41,823 nt of DNA from an uncultured Granulosicoccaceae bacterium (lineage in GTDB: Bacteria > Pseudomonadota > Gammaproteobacteria > Granulosicoccales > Granulosicoccaceae). How positions within the stretch are numbered: position 1 is the stretch's first letter; the number at the start of each line of letters is the position of its first letter. The DNA lies in contig CALIHW010000070.1 in NCBI GenBank assembly GCA_938020525.1, forward strand, positions 1 to 41,823, read 5' to 3'. Position numbers and translations under genes: made by a program. Below are positions 24,434 through 32,054 of this stretch, one piece after another. The notes under the pieces were generated by a model. The model worked only from the letters and a program-made list of their open reading frames with translations, made no database searches and was not told the origin of the DNA.

Positions 24434-26497
24434 TTGAAACTATTTACCAAAATCGCGAGCACTATGGCGTTGGGGCTTTGCTGTCTGATTTCACCTGCGT
24501 TTGGCGCAGGACTGCTGGTGCCAGCTAATTCCGCGGATCAGAGTGGTCTGCAAATCAAGTCGCATGATGTCTCTGTGGCAATCGAAGATAGCTATGCAAT
24601 CACCGAGGTGAACCAGGTATTTCATAATCCTGAAGCAGCTGATCTGGAGGCTGTCTATCGTTTTCCGGTGCCGGATAAAGGTGCTGTGTCTGAGTTCACC
24701 GTCTGGATCGACGGTCAGCCTGTGATCGGGGAAGTGCTCGAGAAGGAACAGGCGCGCACTATTTATCAGGAAGAAAAAGCAGCAGGTCGGGAAGCAGGTC
24801 TGGCCGAGAAGAACAAACACTATAACTTTGAGATAAAGGTAACGCCGGTTCGTGCTGGGCAGGACACCCGGATACGGCTGATTTACATGCAACCAGTTGA
24901 CTTAGACACCGGTATTGGTCGTTACGTTTATCCACTTGAAAATGGCGGAACTGATGATGCTGCCAACGCGTTTTGGTTAGAGAAAACAACTGTGCAGGAA
25001 CGATTTTCTTTTGACTTAAAGCTAAGGTCTGCAAACTCAGTGAGTGGCATACGTCTTCCGGCACATCCGAATGCATCGATAAGTAATTCGGATGATCAAA
25101 ACTGGCAGGCATCATTAAGTAATATTGTTGCAGGTAGTCAACAAACCGCAGAGAACGAATCAGGATTAGCGCAAACAGCAGCCATTCAATCAACTAACGC
25201 AGGGTCACTCGATACAGATATTGTTGTGTACTGGCGTCTGGCACCTGATACCCCGGCGTCTGTTGATCTGGTCACATACAAGCAAGCGGATAAGGACACC
25301 GGTACTTTTATGCTGACTCTGTCACCTAGCAATGATCTAGCAGCTATCACTGAGGGTCGGGACTGGATGTTTGTTTTGGATATGTCAGGTTCTATGCAAG
25401 GTAAATATGCAACGCTGGTTGACGGCGTGCAGCGCGCGCTGGGTCAGCTGAGTCCGCAGGATCGATTCAGAATTTTCCGCTTTAGCGACCGCTCTGAAGA
25501 ACTGACCAGGGATTGGGTAATTGCAAATCAAGCAGAGGTTGTTCATTGGAGTGATCGACTAGCAGCGACGCAAACCAATGGAGGCACTAACTTGTATGCC
25601 GGTCTGACTAAGGGCCTGCGGGCAATAGATGCTGATAGAACCAGTGTTATTGTGCTTGTGACTGATGGTGAGGCCAACGTCGGGGTAACAGAGAAAAAGA
25701 AGTTTCTTGAATTGATGGAAAAAAGAGATGTCAGGCTGTTTACTGCAGTGATGGGTAATGGGGCAAACCATCCACTATTGCAGGCGATGGCGGAAGTATC
25801 TAACGGCTTCGCTGTTAGCGTGTCAAATAGTGACGATATTGTTGGAAAGTTGCTTGAATTTACCAGTAAGGTAACTCATGAGGCCATGCACGACATTGAC
25901 TTGAAAATTAGTGGTGTTAAAACCAGAGACCTGACGCCTAAGGTAACTAAAACGCTATACCGTGGTGAGCAGCTGACCGTATTTGGTCATTATAAAGGCA
26001 GTGGTGAGGCGCAGGTGATACTCAGTGCCAAAGTATCCGGTGAACGCAAAGTGTATAAAACTCGGTTTGATTTTCCAGTGCAGAGTGATCGCAACCCGGA
26101 GATTGAAAGACTTTGGGCTTATGCAAGTATTCGCGATATGCAGGATATGATTGATTATCTAGGCGACGATAGTGAGTATCGCAGTGCGATTGTCGATACT
26201 GCCGTTGAATATGGTTTGGTAACTGATCATACCTCGATGATTGTTATTCGTGATGAGCAATTTACTGAACGCAACATCGAGCGAAAGAATCGGGATCGTC
26301 GCAACAGAGAGGTTAACGCAGCACAGCAACGTCAATCACAACCTGTTCAAAATACCAGAGTAGATCAATCTACACCGGCATTTGGCGGATCGAGAGCGAG
26401 CCATAGCAACGGTAGTGGCGGTGCTGGTGGTGGTTCGGTTGGGATACTAATGCTTCTGTTGTTGCCTTTGATGGTAGTGCGAAGACTGAAGCGTTAA
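24434..26497 (+). CDS. VIT and von Willebrand A domain protein with a GlyGly-CTERM-like tail
   Basis: The 687-residue protein has a signal peptide (about 1-24, SPAFGA), a VIT (inter-alpha-trypsin inhibitor) domain (about 30-160, EVNQVFHNPEAADLEAVYRFPVP), and a vWA domain (about 305-480) with the MIDAS residues D316-x-S318-x-S320 and D411 in TDGEANVG. The C-terminus is GSGGAGGGSVG followed by a hydrophobic helix and RRLKR, the pattern of GlyGly-CTERM sorting signals cut by rhombosortases. This suggests surface display after type II secretion, as known for such tails. The start is TTG behind GAGGGG; an ATG four bases upstream is followed directly by a stop. Relatives are annotated as marine proteobacterial sortase-target-like proteins. 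Confidence 0.88.
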   Translation: MKLFTKIASTMALGLCCLISPAFGAGLLVPANSADQSGLQIKSHDVSVAIEDSYAITEVNQVFHNPEAADLEAVYRFPVPDKGAVSEFTVWIDGQPVIGEVLEKEQARTIYQEEKAAGREAGLAEKNKHYNFEIKVTPVRAGQDTRIRLIYMQPVDLDTGIGRYVYPLENGGTDDAANAFWLEKTTVQERFSFDLKLRSANSVSGIRLPAHPNASISNSDDQNWQASLSNIVAGSQQTAENESGLAQTAAIQSTNAGSLDTDIVVYWRLAPDTPASVDLVTYKQADKDTGTFMLTLSPSNDLAAITEGRDWMFVLDMSGSMQGKYATLVDGVQRALGQLSPQDRFRIFRFSDRSEELTRDWVIANQAEVVHWSDRLAATQTNGGTNLYAGLTKGLRAIDADRTSVIVLVTDGEANVGVTEKKKFLELMEKRDVRLFTAVMGNGANHPLLQAMAEVSNGFAVSVSNSDDIVGKLLEFTSKVTHEAMHDIDLKISGVKTRDLTPKVTKTLYRGEQLTVFGHYKGSGEAQVILSAKVSGERKVYKTRFDFPVQSDRNPEIERLWAYASIRDMQDMIDYLGDDSEYRSAIVDTAVEYGLVTDHTSMIVIRDEQFTERNIERKNRDRRNREVNAAQQRQSQPVQNTRVDQSTPAFGGSRASHSNGSGGAGGGSVGILMLLLLPLMVVRRLKR

Positions 26498-26514
26498 TGT
26501 CTGCATAGTGGTTG

Positions 26515-26544
26515 AGTAAGGCTCCGCAGTTGCGGAGCCTTACT
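26515..26544. terminator. Bidirectional hairpin between convergent genes
   Basis: Perfect 14-bp arms AGTAAGGCTCCGCA (26515-26528) and TGCGGAGCCTTACT (26531-26544) are separated by 2 nt. The hairpin lies 17 bp after the vWA stop and 12 bp before the PhyH stop, so it can serve both genes. Confidence 0.75.
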
Positions 26545-26556
26545 TGTTGCAACCAG

Positions 26557-27363
26557 TTATTTTTCTACTCCTGCCATCAGAAATTTCTCTTTGATGGCAA
26601 TGTTGTGTTCAACAGCTCGAATATCATCAGTATTGAGGAGGCCGTTTGGTGCCTTTTTTAGATTGAAATGATCAAATTTATCTGTACCGGCTACCAGGGT
26701 TGCATCAGTCTTTTCATTGATGGTTTGTTGCATATCCGGTGTGATGTAGCGAATCGCTAATCCGATTCTACGATCGTCGGTTTGATTATAGTGAGAGCTG
26801 TGAAAAAGCCTGCCGTGGTGCAGTGACATCTCACCCGGTTGCAAAACAACATTGACGGCATCTTGTTCATTGACTTCCACGGCGAGTTCCTGACCTCGTG
26901 ATAAAAGGTTGTTGTCTGCGAATGTATCGCGATGCTCAACAATATTGCCCATATGACTGCCGGGAACAAACTTCATACATCCGCTTTGTTCTGTAGCGGG
27001 AGATAATGCAATCCATGCAGTGACTTCATGGCTGTCTGTCAGACCCCAGTAGGTAAGATCCTGATGCCAGCTGACAAAGTCGGTGGTCTGTGGTTCTTTG
27101 ATAAAGAAGCTTGAATTCCAGACCAGTAAGTCAGGCCCGAGTATCTCTTTTACCGGATTCAACACGGCATCCAAGCGGGTTATTTCGTCAACGAAAGGTA
27201 TGAGTGAGTTTGAATGACCGATAGCGAGCTTAACTAAGCCCTCGTCATGCTCAGTTTCAATTTTCTCAAGAGCGGCTCGGTACTTTTTGGCTTGATGACC
27301 GTTAAACAAACGAAAAGGGAATGCATATCCCTTTTCGCTATATTCATCGGTCCAGCTGGTCAT
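26557..27363 (-). CDS. Phytanoyl-CoA dioxygenase (PhyH) family oxygenase
   Basis: This 268-residue protein is an Fe(II)/2-oxoglutarate oxygenase of the PhyH group, which hydroxylates small molecules (for example ectoine, mitomycin-like or phosphonate compounds, depending on member). Iron ligands are H100-x-D102 in SWHQDLTYWGL and, by comparison with PhyH, H188 in LFHSSHYNQTDDRR; R205 may bind the 2-oxoglutarate carboxylate. It lacks the ectoine hydroxylase context. It lies 3 bp after dctM, so it is the last gene of the TRAP operon, and it probably acts on the compound imported by that transporter. Confidence 0.87.
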   Translation of the reverse strand: MTSWTDEYSEKGYAFPFRLFNGHQAKKYRAALEKIETEHDEGLVKLAIGHSNSLIPFVDEITRLDAVLNPVKEILGPDLLVWNSSFFIKEPQTTDFVSWHQDLTYWGLTDSHEVTAWIALSPATEQSGCMKFVPGSHMGNIVEHRDTFADNNLLSRGQELAVEVNEQDAVNVVLQPGEMSLHHGRLFHSSHYNQTDDRRIGLAIRYITPDMQQTINEKTDATLVAGTDKFDHFNLKKAPNGLLNTDDIRAVEHNIAIKEKFLMAGVEK

Positions 27364-27366
27364 TGT

Positions 27367-28998
27367 CTACAACAATATTGTGACAATAGAAGGCCAGATA
27401 AGCAGTACGCTTAGCGCTAACAACTGAATCCCGATAAACGGCAGGAAGCCACGGAAAATATCGGTTAATGATATATGCGCCGGTGCAACGGACTTAAGAT
27501 AGAACGCGGCGGGTCCGAACGGTGGTGAGAGGAAACTCACCTGCATATTCATACAGAACAGTACACCAAACCAGATTGCTACCTGTCGTGGTTCGAGCTG
27601 GCCGATAAAGCCGATTTCTTCAATAGGCAATCGTTGCACGATAGGCAGGAACACCGGAATGATTAATAACACAATACCCACCCAGTCCATGAACGCACCC
27701 ATGAACAACAGGATGAGCATCATGATGAGGATTACCATCATCGTTGGCATTTCCGCCCCCACAATCAAACCGGCTATATAAGTTGGTCCGCCTGCCAATG
27801 TGTAGGCACCGGCAAGAGCTGCCGCCCCAACCGTGACCCAGATAATGGTACCGGTAGATCGTAACGTGCGCATCAGACTTACCCAGACCAGATCCACTGA
27901 AGCCTCACCACGTAACGCTGCGATCATAAAAACAGCCAGTGCACCCATACCAGCTGCCTCGGTAATTCCGGTGATGCCGCCGTAGATGGAGCCGAGTACG
28001 ATAAATATAACCGAGAAGGGTGGTACCAGGCCCTTGCCGTGATGCCAGCCCAGCTTGGTGTACTTCCAGCCGAAAACAACAAACATTAGCAATAAACACA
28101 CAACCAGAACGCCACCGATATAAGGCAGATGGTGGGCCATGCCAAGTGCTGGTGCTTCGAAGTCAGGAGTACCTGTGTCGACGTTGCGACCGGTAACGGT
28201 TAAAAATGCAAGCCTCGCCAGCAGAATGGTCGCACAGCCCGCTATGAGAATGGATAGAAAAGCCAGAAACGCGCGTAGCTTTTCGTTGCCCGGGAGATCA
28301 TCTTCACGTGGCTCTGGTAGCGGTGCCTGTGATGGATCGAGGCGGGTGCGTATAAGGATGTAGATAATAATAAAACTTGCTAGCATGAAGCCTGGAATAA
28401 ACGCTCCAGTGAATAGGGCTTTAATAGAGGTCTCTGTTATCAGGCCAAAGATAATTAGTACAATGGACGGGGGGATCATCGTACCCAGTGAGCCTGACGC
28501 ACAGATGGTGCCTATGGCGAGATTCTGGTTGTAGCCCAGTCGCAGCATCTGGGGCAGGGCGATTAGCCCGAGAAGTACGACCTCACCGCCGATAATGCCT
28601 GACATGGCTGCCATTAGAACGGCCATTAACGAAGTCACGACTGCAATACCACCACGCATGCGGCTCATCCAGAAGTTGAGACTGTCGTACATTTGTTTGG
28701 CAACACCGGAGCGTTCAAGTAGTGCTGCCATGAAGATGAACAACGGTACCGAAAGCAATACATACTCTGTCATTAAGTCATAGACTTTTTGCGTCAGAAT
28801 ATACAATGGCCCGGTGCCCGGCCTGCCAGTGAGCATACCCTCCCCGAAACTCATCGGATCCGTGAACAACGTTGGTTCAAACTTCATTATCATGACGAGT
28901 GCTGCCAATACTGCAGAGGCAAAGCCGAGTGGCATGCCGATGGCGAGCATTAATACAAGTCCGAGAATCAGGACAATGGAAATAGTGCCGACGTCCAT
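27367..28998 (-). CDS. dctM: TRAP transporter large permease (DctM family)
   Basis: The 543-residue membrane protein has about 13 helices with typical DctM features (LVLMLAIGMPLGFASAV near the start, MSGIIGGEVVLLGLIALPQMLRLGYNQNLA, GTMIPPSIVLIIFG, and FMDWVGIVLLIIPVFLPIV). With DctQ it forms the sodium-driven translocation unit. It is longer than the common 425-430 residues, with an additional soluble/helical insert near 225-310 as in the long, mannitol/chloroaromatic-type subgroup. Its ATG overlaps the dctQ stop by one base (TAATG), indicating translational coupling. The substrate is not readable from the permease. Confidence 0.95.
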   Translation of the reverse strand: MDVGTISIVLILGLVLMLAIGMPLGFASAVLAALVMIMKFEPTLFTDPMSFGEGMLTGRPGTGPLYILTQKVYDLMTEYVLLSVPLFIFMAALLERSGVAKQMYDSLNFWMSRMRGGIAVVTSLMAVLMAAMSGIIGGEVVLLGLIALPQMLRLGYNQNLAIGTICASGSLGTMIPPSIVLIIFGLITETSIKALFTGAFIPGFMLASFIIIYILIRTRLDPSQAPLPEPREDDLPGNEKLRAFLAFLSILIAGCATILLARLAFLTVTGRNVDTGTPDFEAPALGMAHHLPYIGGVLVVCLLLMFVVFGWKYTKLGWHHGKGLVPPFSVIFIVLGSIYGGITGITEAAGMGALAVFMIAALRGEASVDLVWVSLMRTLRSTGTIIWVTVGAAALAGAYTLAGGPTYIAGLIVGAEMPTMMVILIMMLILLFMGAFMDWVGIVLLIIPVFLPIVQRLPIEEIGFIGQLEPRQVAIWFGVLFCMNMQVSFLSPPFGPAAFYLKSVAPAHISLTDIFRGFLPFIGIQLLALSVLLIWPSIVTILL

Positions 28999-29849
28999 TA
29001 CTGTGCCCCCACGCTTTTCTTGATGGCTTCCAGTTCTTCCTGATCGACCACGTCTTTTTCAGCGATCTCAGAAGGATCTTTATTCCAGTCTGCAAACAGA
29101 TTGAGCAGTGCCTGTATGCTGATCAGGCAAATAACAATAAGGATTAGTGGTTGTATGGTTGCCGGTATCGGTGGGTCAAACGCGGTGCCGAATGTTTGCC
29201 ACTTGTAGAACTTGTTTATAAAGACTTGTTTGTAACTTCCAAACACCAGGCAGATCGCAAAGAACCACAGCAGAGCTACCCAAATGATATCGCAGATATG
29301 CTGCAACCAGCGTGGCATGATGTCATAGATGATAAAGATCCGGATATGACTGCGTTGCTGCATGGCATAGATTCCAGATAGCATGAATACAAATCCACCT
29401 ATCCAAAGCGTGAGTTCGTTTGCCCACAGTGTTGGTTTTTCAATTGCATATCGTAGAAAAACTTCATACAGCATCACACCGGTCATGGAGATGATGAGTA
29501 TCATTACGATGCGCCCGATGAACATGGCGATTTTATCTATGCGACTGAAATGCGGGAATTCCATTTGGGCTGGCACAATCGTTTTTACGCCCGCGTAAAA
29601 AATAAAGGGCAGGAGTAGCAATGCAGCCCAATCGATAATGTCTGCAACACCGAACAAGCCGGGAAGGTTCGGGGTGACGTCCTTGCGTTTATGCATCTCC
29701 GTCATTTGCACGGTTAAACTGGTGGTGTCGTCGTGTGGCCACAGGTCAAGAATGTATGCCGGGGTATGCCAAATGGCCCAGCCAGCGCAAAACACGAACA
29801 TAAAGGGGATTATCCACTCCTTTATGTTGCCAGGTTTTTGTTCTTTCAT
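28998..29849 (-). CDS. dctQ: TRAP transporter small permease (DctQ family)
   Basis: The 283-residue protein carries the DctQ helices in its C-terminal two thirds (MFIGRIVMILIISMTGVMLYEVFLRYAIEKPTLWANELTLWIGGFVFMLSGIYAMQQRSHIRI). The tryptophan and NELT segment are typical. It has an additional N-terminal hydrophobic pair (about 11-30 and 70-90) separated by a polar loop, making it longer than usual small permeases (about 170-200). The start follows GGGGAAAC. It is separated from dctP by 267 bp that contain a strong hairpin. Confidence 0.92.
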   Translation of the reverse strand: MKEQKPGNIKEWIIPFMFVFCAGWAIWHTPAYILDLWPHDDTTSLTVQMTEMHKRKDVTPNLPGLFGVADIIDWAALLLLPFIFYAGVKTIVPAQMEFPHFSRIDKIAMFIGRIVMILIISMTGVMLYEVFLRYAIEKPTLWANELTLWIGGFVFMLSGIYAMQQRSHIRIFIIYDIMPRWLQHICDIIWVALLWFFAICLVFGSYKQVFINKFYKWQTFGTAFDPPIPATIQPLILIVICLISIQALLNLFADWNKDPSEIAEKDVVDQEELEAIKKSVGAQ

Positions 29850-30060
29850 TGTTTCCCCACATAACCGCGCTACATGTGCGCCCGGTTATAAAGAAGTTTG
29901 CCCATGCACCTGGTCCGGTAGAAGCTCTATAAAAAGAAAATTTCAACCGTAATGGTTATTGCGAGCGGTGAACGGTTCAAGCTTGAGTTGTTCTTAACCC
30001 GTGGTGCAGGATGATGGCGTAAGAGAAATTGACTGTAATTGTTATTACAGCGTTATTGTT

Positions 30061-30087
30061 GAGGCAGACCCGCACAGGGTCTGCCTC
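30061..30087 (-). terminator. Hairpin between dctP and dctQ
   Basis: Perfect 11-bp arms GAGGCAGACCC and GGGTCTGCCTC enclose a 5-nt loop. It lies 30 bp downstream of the dctP stop on the minus strand without a T-run, which suits an attenuating or mRNA-stabilising structure that lets the binding protein be made in excess over the permeases. Confidence 0.65.
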
Positions 30088-30116
30088 GATAGTGCGCCTC
30101 TAATAATACAATCGTA

Positions 30117-31139
30117 TTATTCGATTGCGCCGATTTCTTTTAAGAAATCCAGGTGAGCACCAAGCAGCTCTTTAGCTTCTGGTGTAGTTGCATACTCTTC
30201 CCAGGTTTCAGCAACAGCTGCGCGGTACTTACCCATATCTTCGTCAGACCAGGTGTTGAGTGTCACACCTCCAGCGCGAAGTTCAGCGGCAGCTTTCTGC
30301 ATTTCAATGCCTTGCTTGGTTGTAGTTTTCAAGCCCAGTGCCTGCATGGCTACTTTCATGATTCTCTTGTGTGCTTCTGGCATCTCATCCCAGATATCTT
30401 TGCGACAGGCGAGATGGTCAGCAGGCATAGAATGAAAGCCTGGGTAGTTGGTGTTTTTACCAATGTCATACAGACCAAGGCCAACGTTGTTAGCAATGGT
30501 AGAAGCATCTGCGCCGTCGATAATTCCAGTTTCTAGTGCCGTGAAGATCTCGTTGAAATCCATCACGATAGGAGATGCGCCGAGTTTTTCAAAGATATTG
30601 GTAATTACACCTGGAGGTGCACGGAATTTCCAGCCTTTAAGATCATCGATACCTGTGAATGATTTGGTAGAAACCAGAGACTCAGGACCCGGGATCCACC
30701 AGCCGACGAATTCCATGTCCTGTGGGTTGTAAAGCTTGTTCAGCGCTTCATAACCACCGCCGTGCAGCAACCATGAGTACTGAGTGTACGGGTCAGCGTA
30801 GCCGCCATTCAGATCACCAGTGAACTGGAAAGCCGGGTTCTTACCAACCTGGTAGGCACCACCAGTCATGTCGCAATCAAGGATACCGGTAGCAGCAGCA
30901 TCGAAAGTTTCTGCGGCTTTTACAACGGCACCGGCGTAGAACATTTCGATTTCAATGTCACCACCAGACATTGTAGTAACATCGTCAATAAACTCAGCTG
31001 CAAGCTCACCAGAGAGTGTTTCTGTAGCAAAGTGAGTTTGAATACGAAGCTTGGTTTTATCTTGTGCCTGAGCGGTTCCCATTGTCAGTGCAAGTGCGAT
31101 TGCACCAGCCGTCAACGAGATAGTGGTTTTCTTTAACAT
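30117..31139 (-). CDS. dctP: TRAP transporter periplasmic solute-binding protein (DctP family)
   Basis: The 340-residue protein has a signal peptide (about 1-25, GTAQAQ) and the DctP fold. Marker segments are LRIQTHFATETLSGELAAEF, the ligand-contacting arginine in LKGWKFRAPPGV, and FNEIFTALETGIIDGAD. It delivers an organic acid or related solute to DctQM. The subgroup looks like the mannitol/chloroaromatic type, but the ligand is unknown. It is the first gene of the operon (GGAGAAAT site before the ATG) and is followed by a 267-bp gap containing a hairpin. Confidence 0.95.
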   Translation of the reverse strand: MLKKTTISLTAGAIALALTMGTAQAQDKTKLRIQTHFATETLSGELAAEFIDDVTTMSGGDIEIEMFYAGAVVKAAETFDAAATGILDCDMTGGAYQVGKNPAFQFTGDLNGGYADPYTQYSWLLHGGGYEALNKLYNPQDMEFVGWWIPGPESLVSTKSFTGIDDLKGWKFRAPPGVITNIFEKLGASPIVMDFNEIFTALETGIIDGADASTIANNVGLGLYDIGKNTNYPGFHSMPADHLACRKDIWDEMPEAHKRIMKVAMQALGLKTTTKQGIEMQKAAAELRAGGVTLNTWSDEDMGKYRAAVAETWEEYATTPEAKELLGAHLDFLKEIGAIE

Positions 31140-32054
31140 TTAATTTCTCCAGTGGTGCTCGCAATATCTGTGAGCGGATAGTCAGGCCCTAGCGATGAGC
31201 GATAAGCCGGTAACAGATCGTCCTCTAATAGCCTACGAGGCATTTGAATTCGTACGTGTTCGATCTCCCTCTAATGGAACCACAATAGGTGAAAAATGAC
31301 AACCGATTGGCGACGCTGATGACAGCGTACGCGCGACATGGCACCTGTTTCAGGACCAGGATTCTCTGAGTTCTTTCAACACCATGCCCGAATTGGCATG
31401 GGTTATTGATCAACCTGTCAACGATAGTATTGCTACGCTGCTGCGGCTATGTGGGGGGCTTCGCAGGGCAACCTATACCGGGGTTCCAGCTAGAACCACG
31501 CCGGCCTGATGATTTGCGGCTGGAGTTGTTGAAACCGTCTGTATCGACAAGCCGAAGAATGGGTCCGGTAACTAGCGGGCGCTGTTTGATGATTGTGGCA
31601 AAAGCATGAAGCAATCTCCGGACTTGCCGACTTTGGAGTCTTCTGCCGACCGCCCAGTTTCCTGCTACGGACCAAATTTCGTCCTACCGCCCAATTTCCT
31701 GCTACCGAAATTAGTGTGTGGTTAGATTCTGGCCATGGAAATCCGGCGCTGGAAATCGGCTCGGCAGAGGTGTTTGGTTATAGAGTCCTCGATCAACACT
31801 ACTCGGCCTGTGAGGGACAATTCTCTAATCAAAAGATGAATCGTAATAAGGCGCAATTTGTCGATGAGTAAGCCTCTTGTTGTGAGGTTTATGTTTGCTT
31901 AATCACACTTTAATTTCTACAAGTTAAGGGCAGCGAAATCCGGTCGCTGAATATCCGTGCGGCCAGCCTTTTTTTGGCCAGACTATGCATCGGACGACTT
32001 TGTGCCTATTTGTCGATGTTTGTGTTTTTCTGCATACGGAAATACTTGATTAGT
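31140..32054. other. Long intergenic region with a short direct repeat
   Basis: This is 915 bp without a supported gene, lying between the divergent dctP and GGDEF-EAL genes. Frames at 31225-31871 are short, lack ribosome binding sites and overlap each other on both strands. A 22-bp sequence (ACCGCCCAGTTTCCTGCTAC and 2 more bases) occurs at 31649-31670 and again with two changes at 31686-31707. The stretch may be decayed coding DNA, but no family could be recognised. Confidence 0.45.
31649..31707. repeat. Two 22-bp direct repeats, 37-bp period
   Basis: Copies at 31649-31670 and 31686-31707 share 20 of 22 bases (ACCGCCCAGTTTCCTGCTAC versus ACCGCCCAATTTCCTGCTAC). They lie alone in the intergenic region. 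They could be binding sites or a remnant of a longer repeat. Confidence 0.55.

Noticed and set aside
31593..31871. 92-codon plus frame between dctP and the GGDEF-EAL gene
   Set aside because: No ribosome binding site, contains the direct repeat, and overlaps comparable frames on the other strand.
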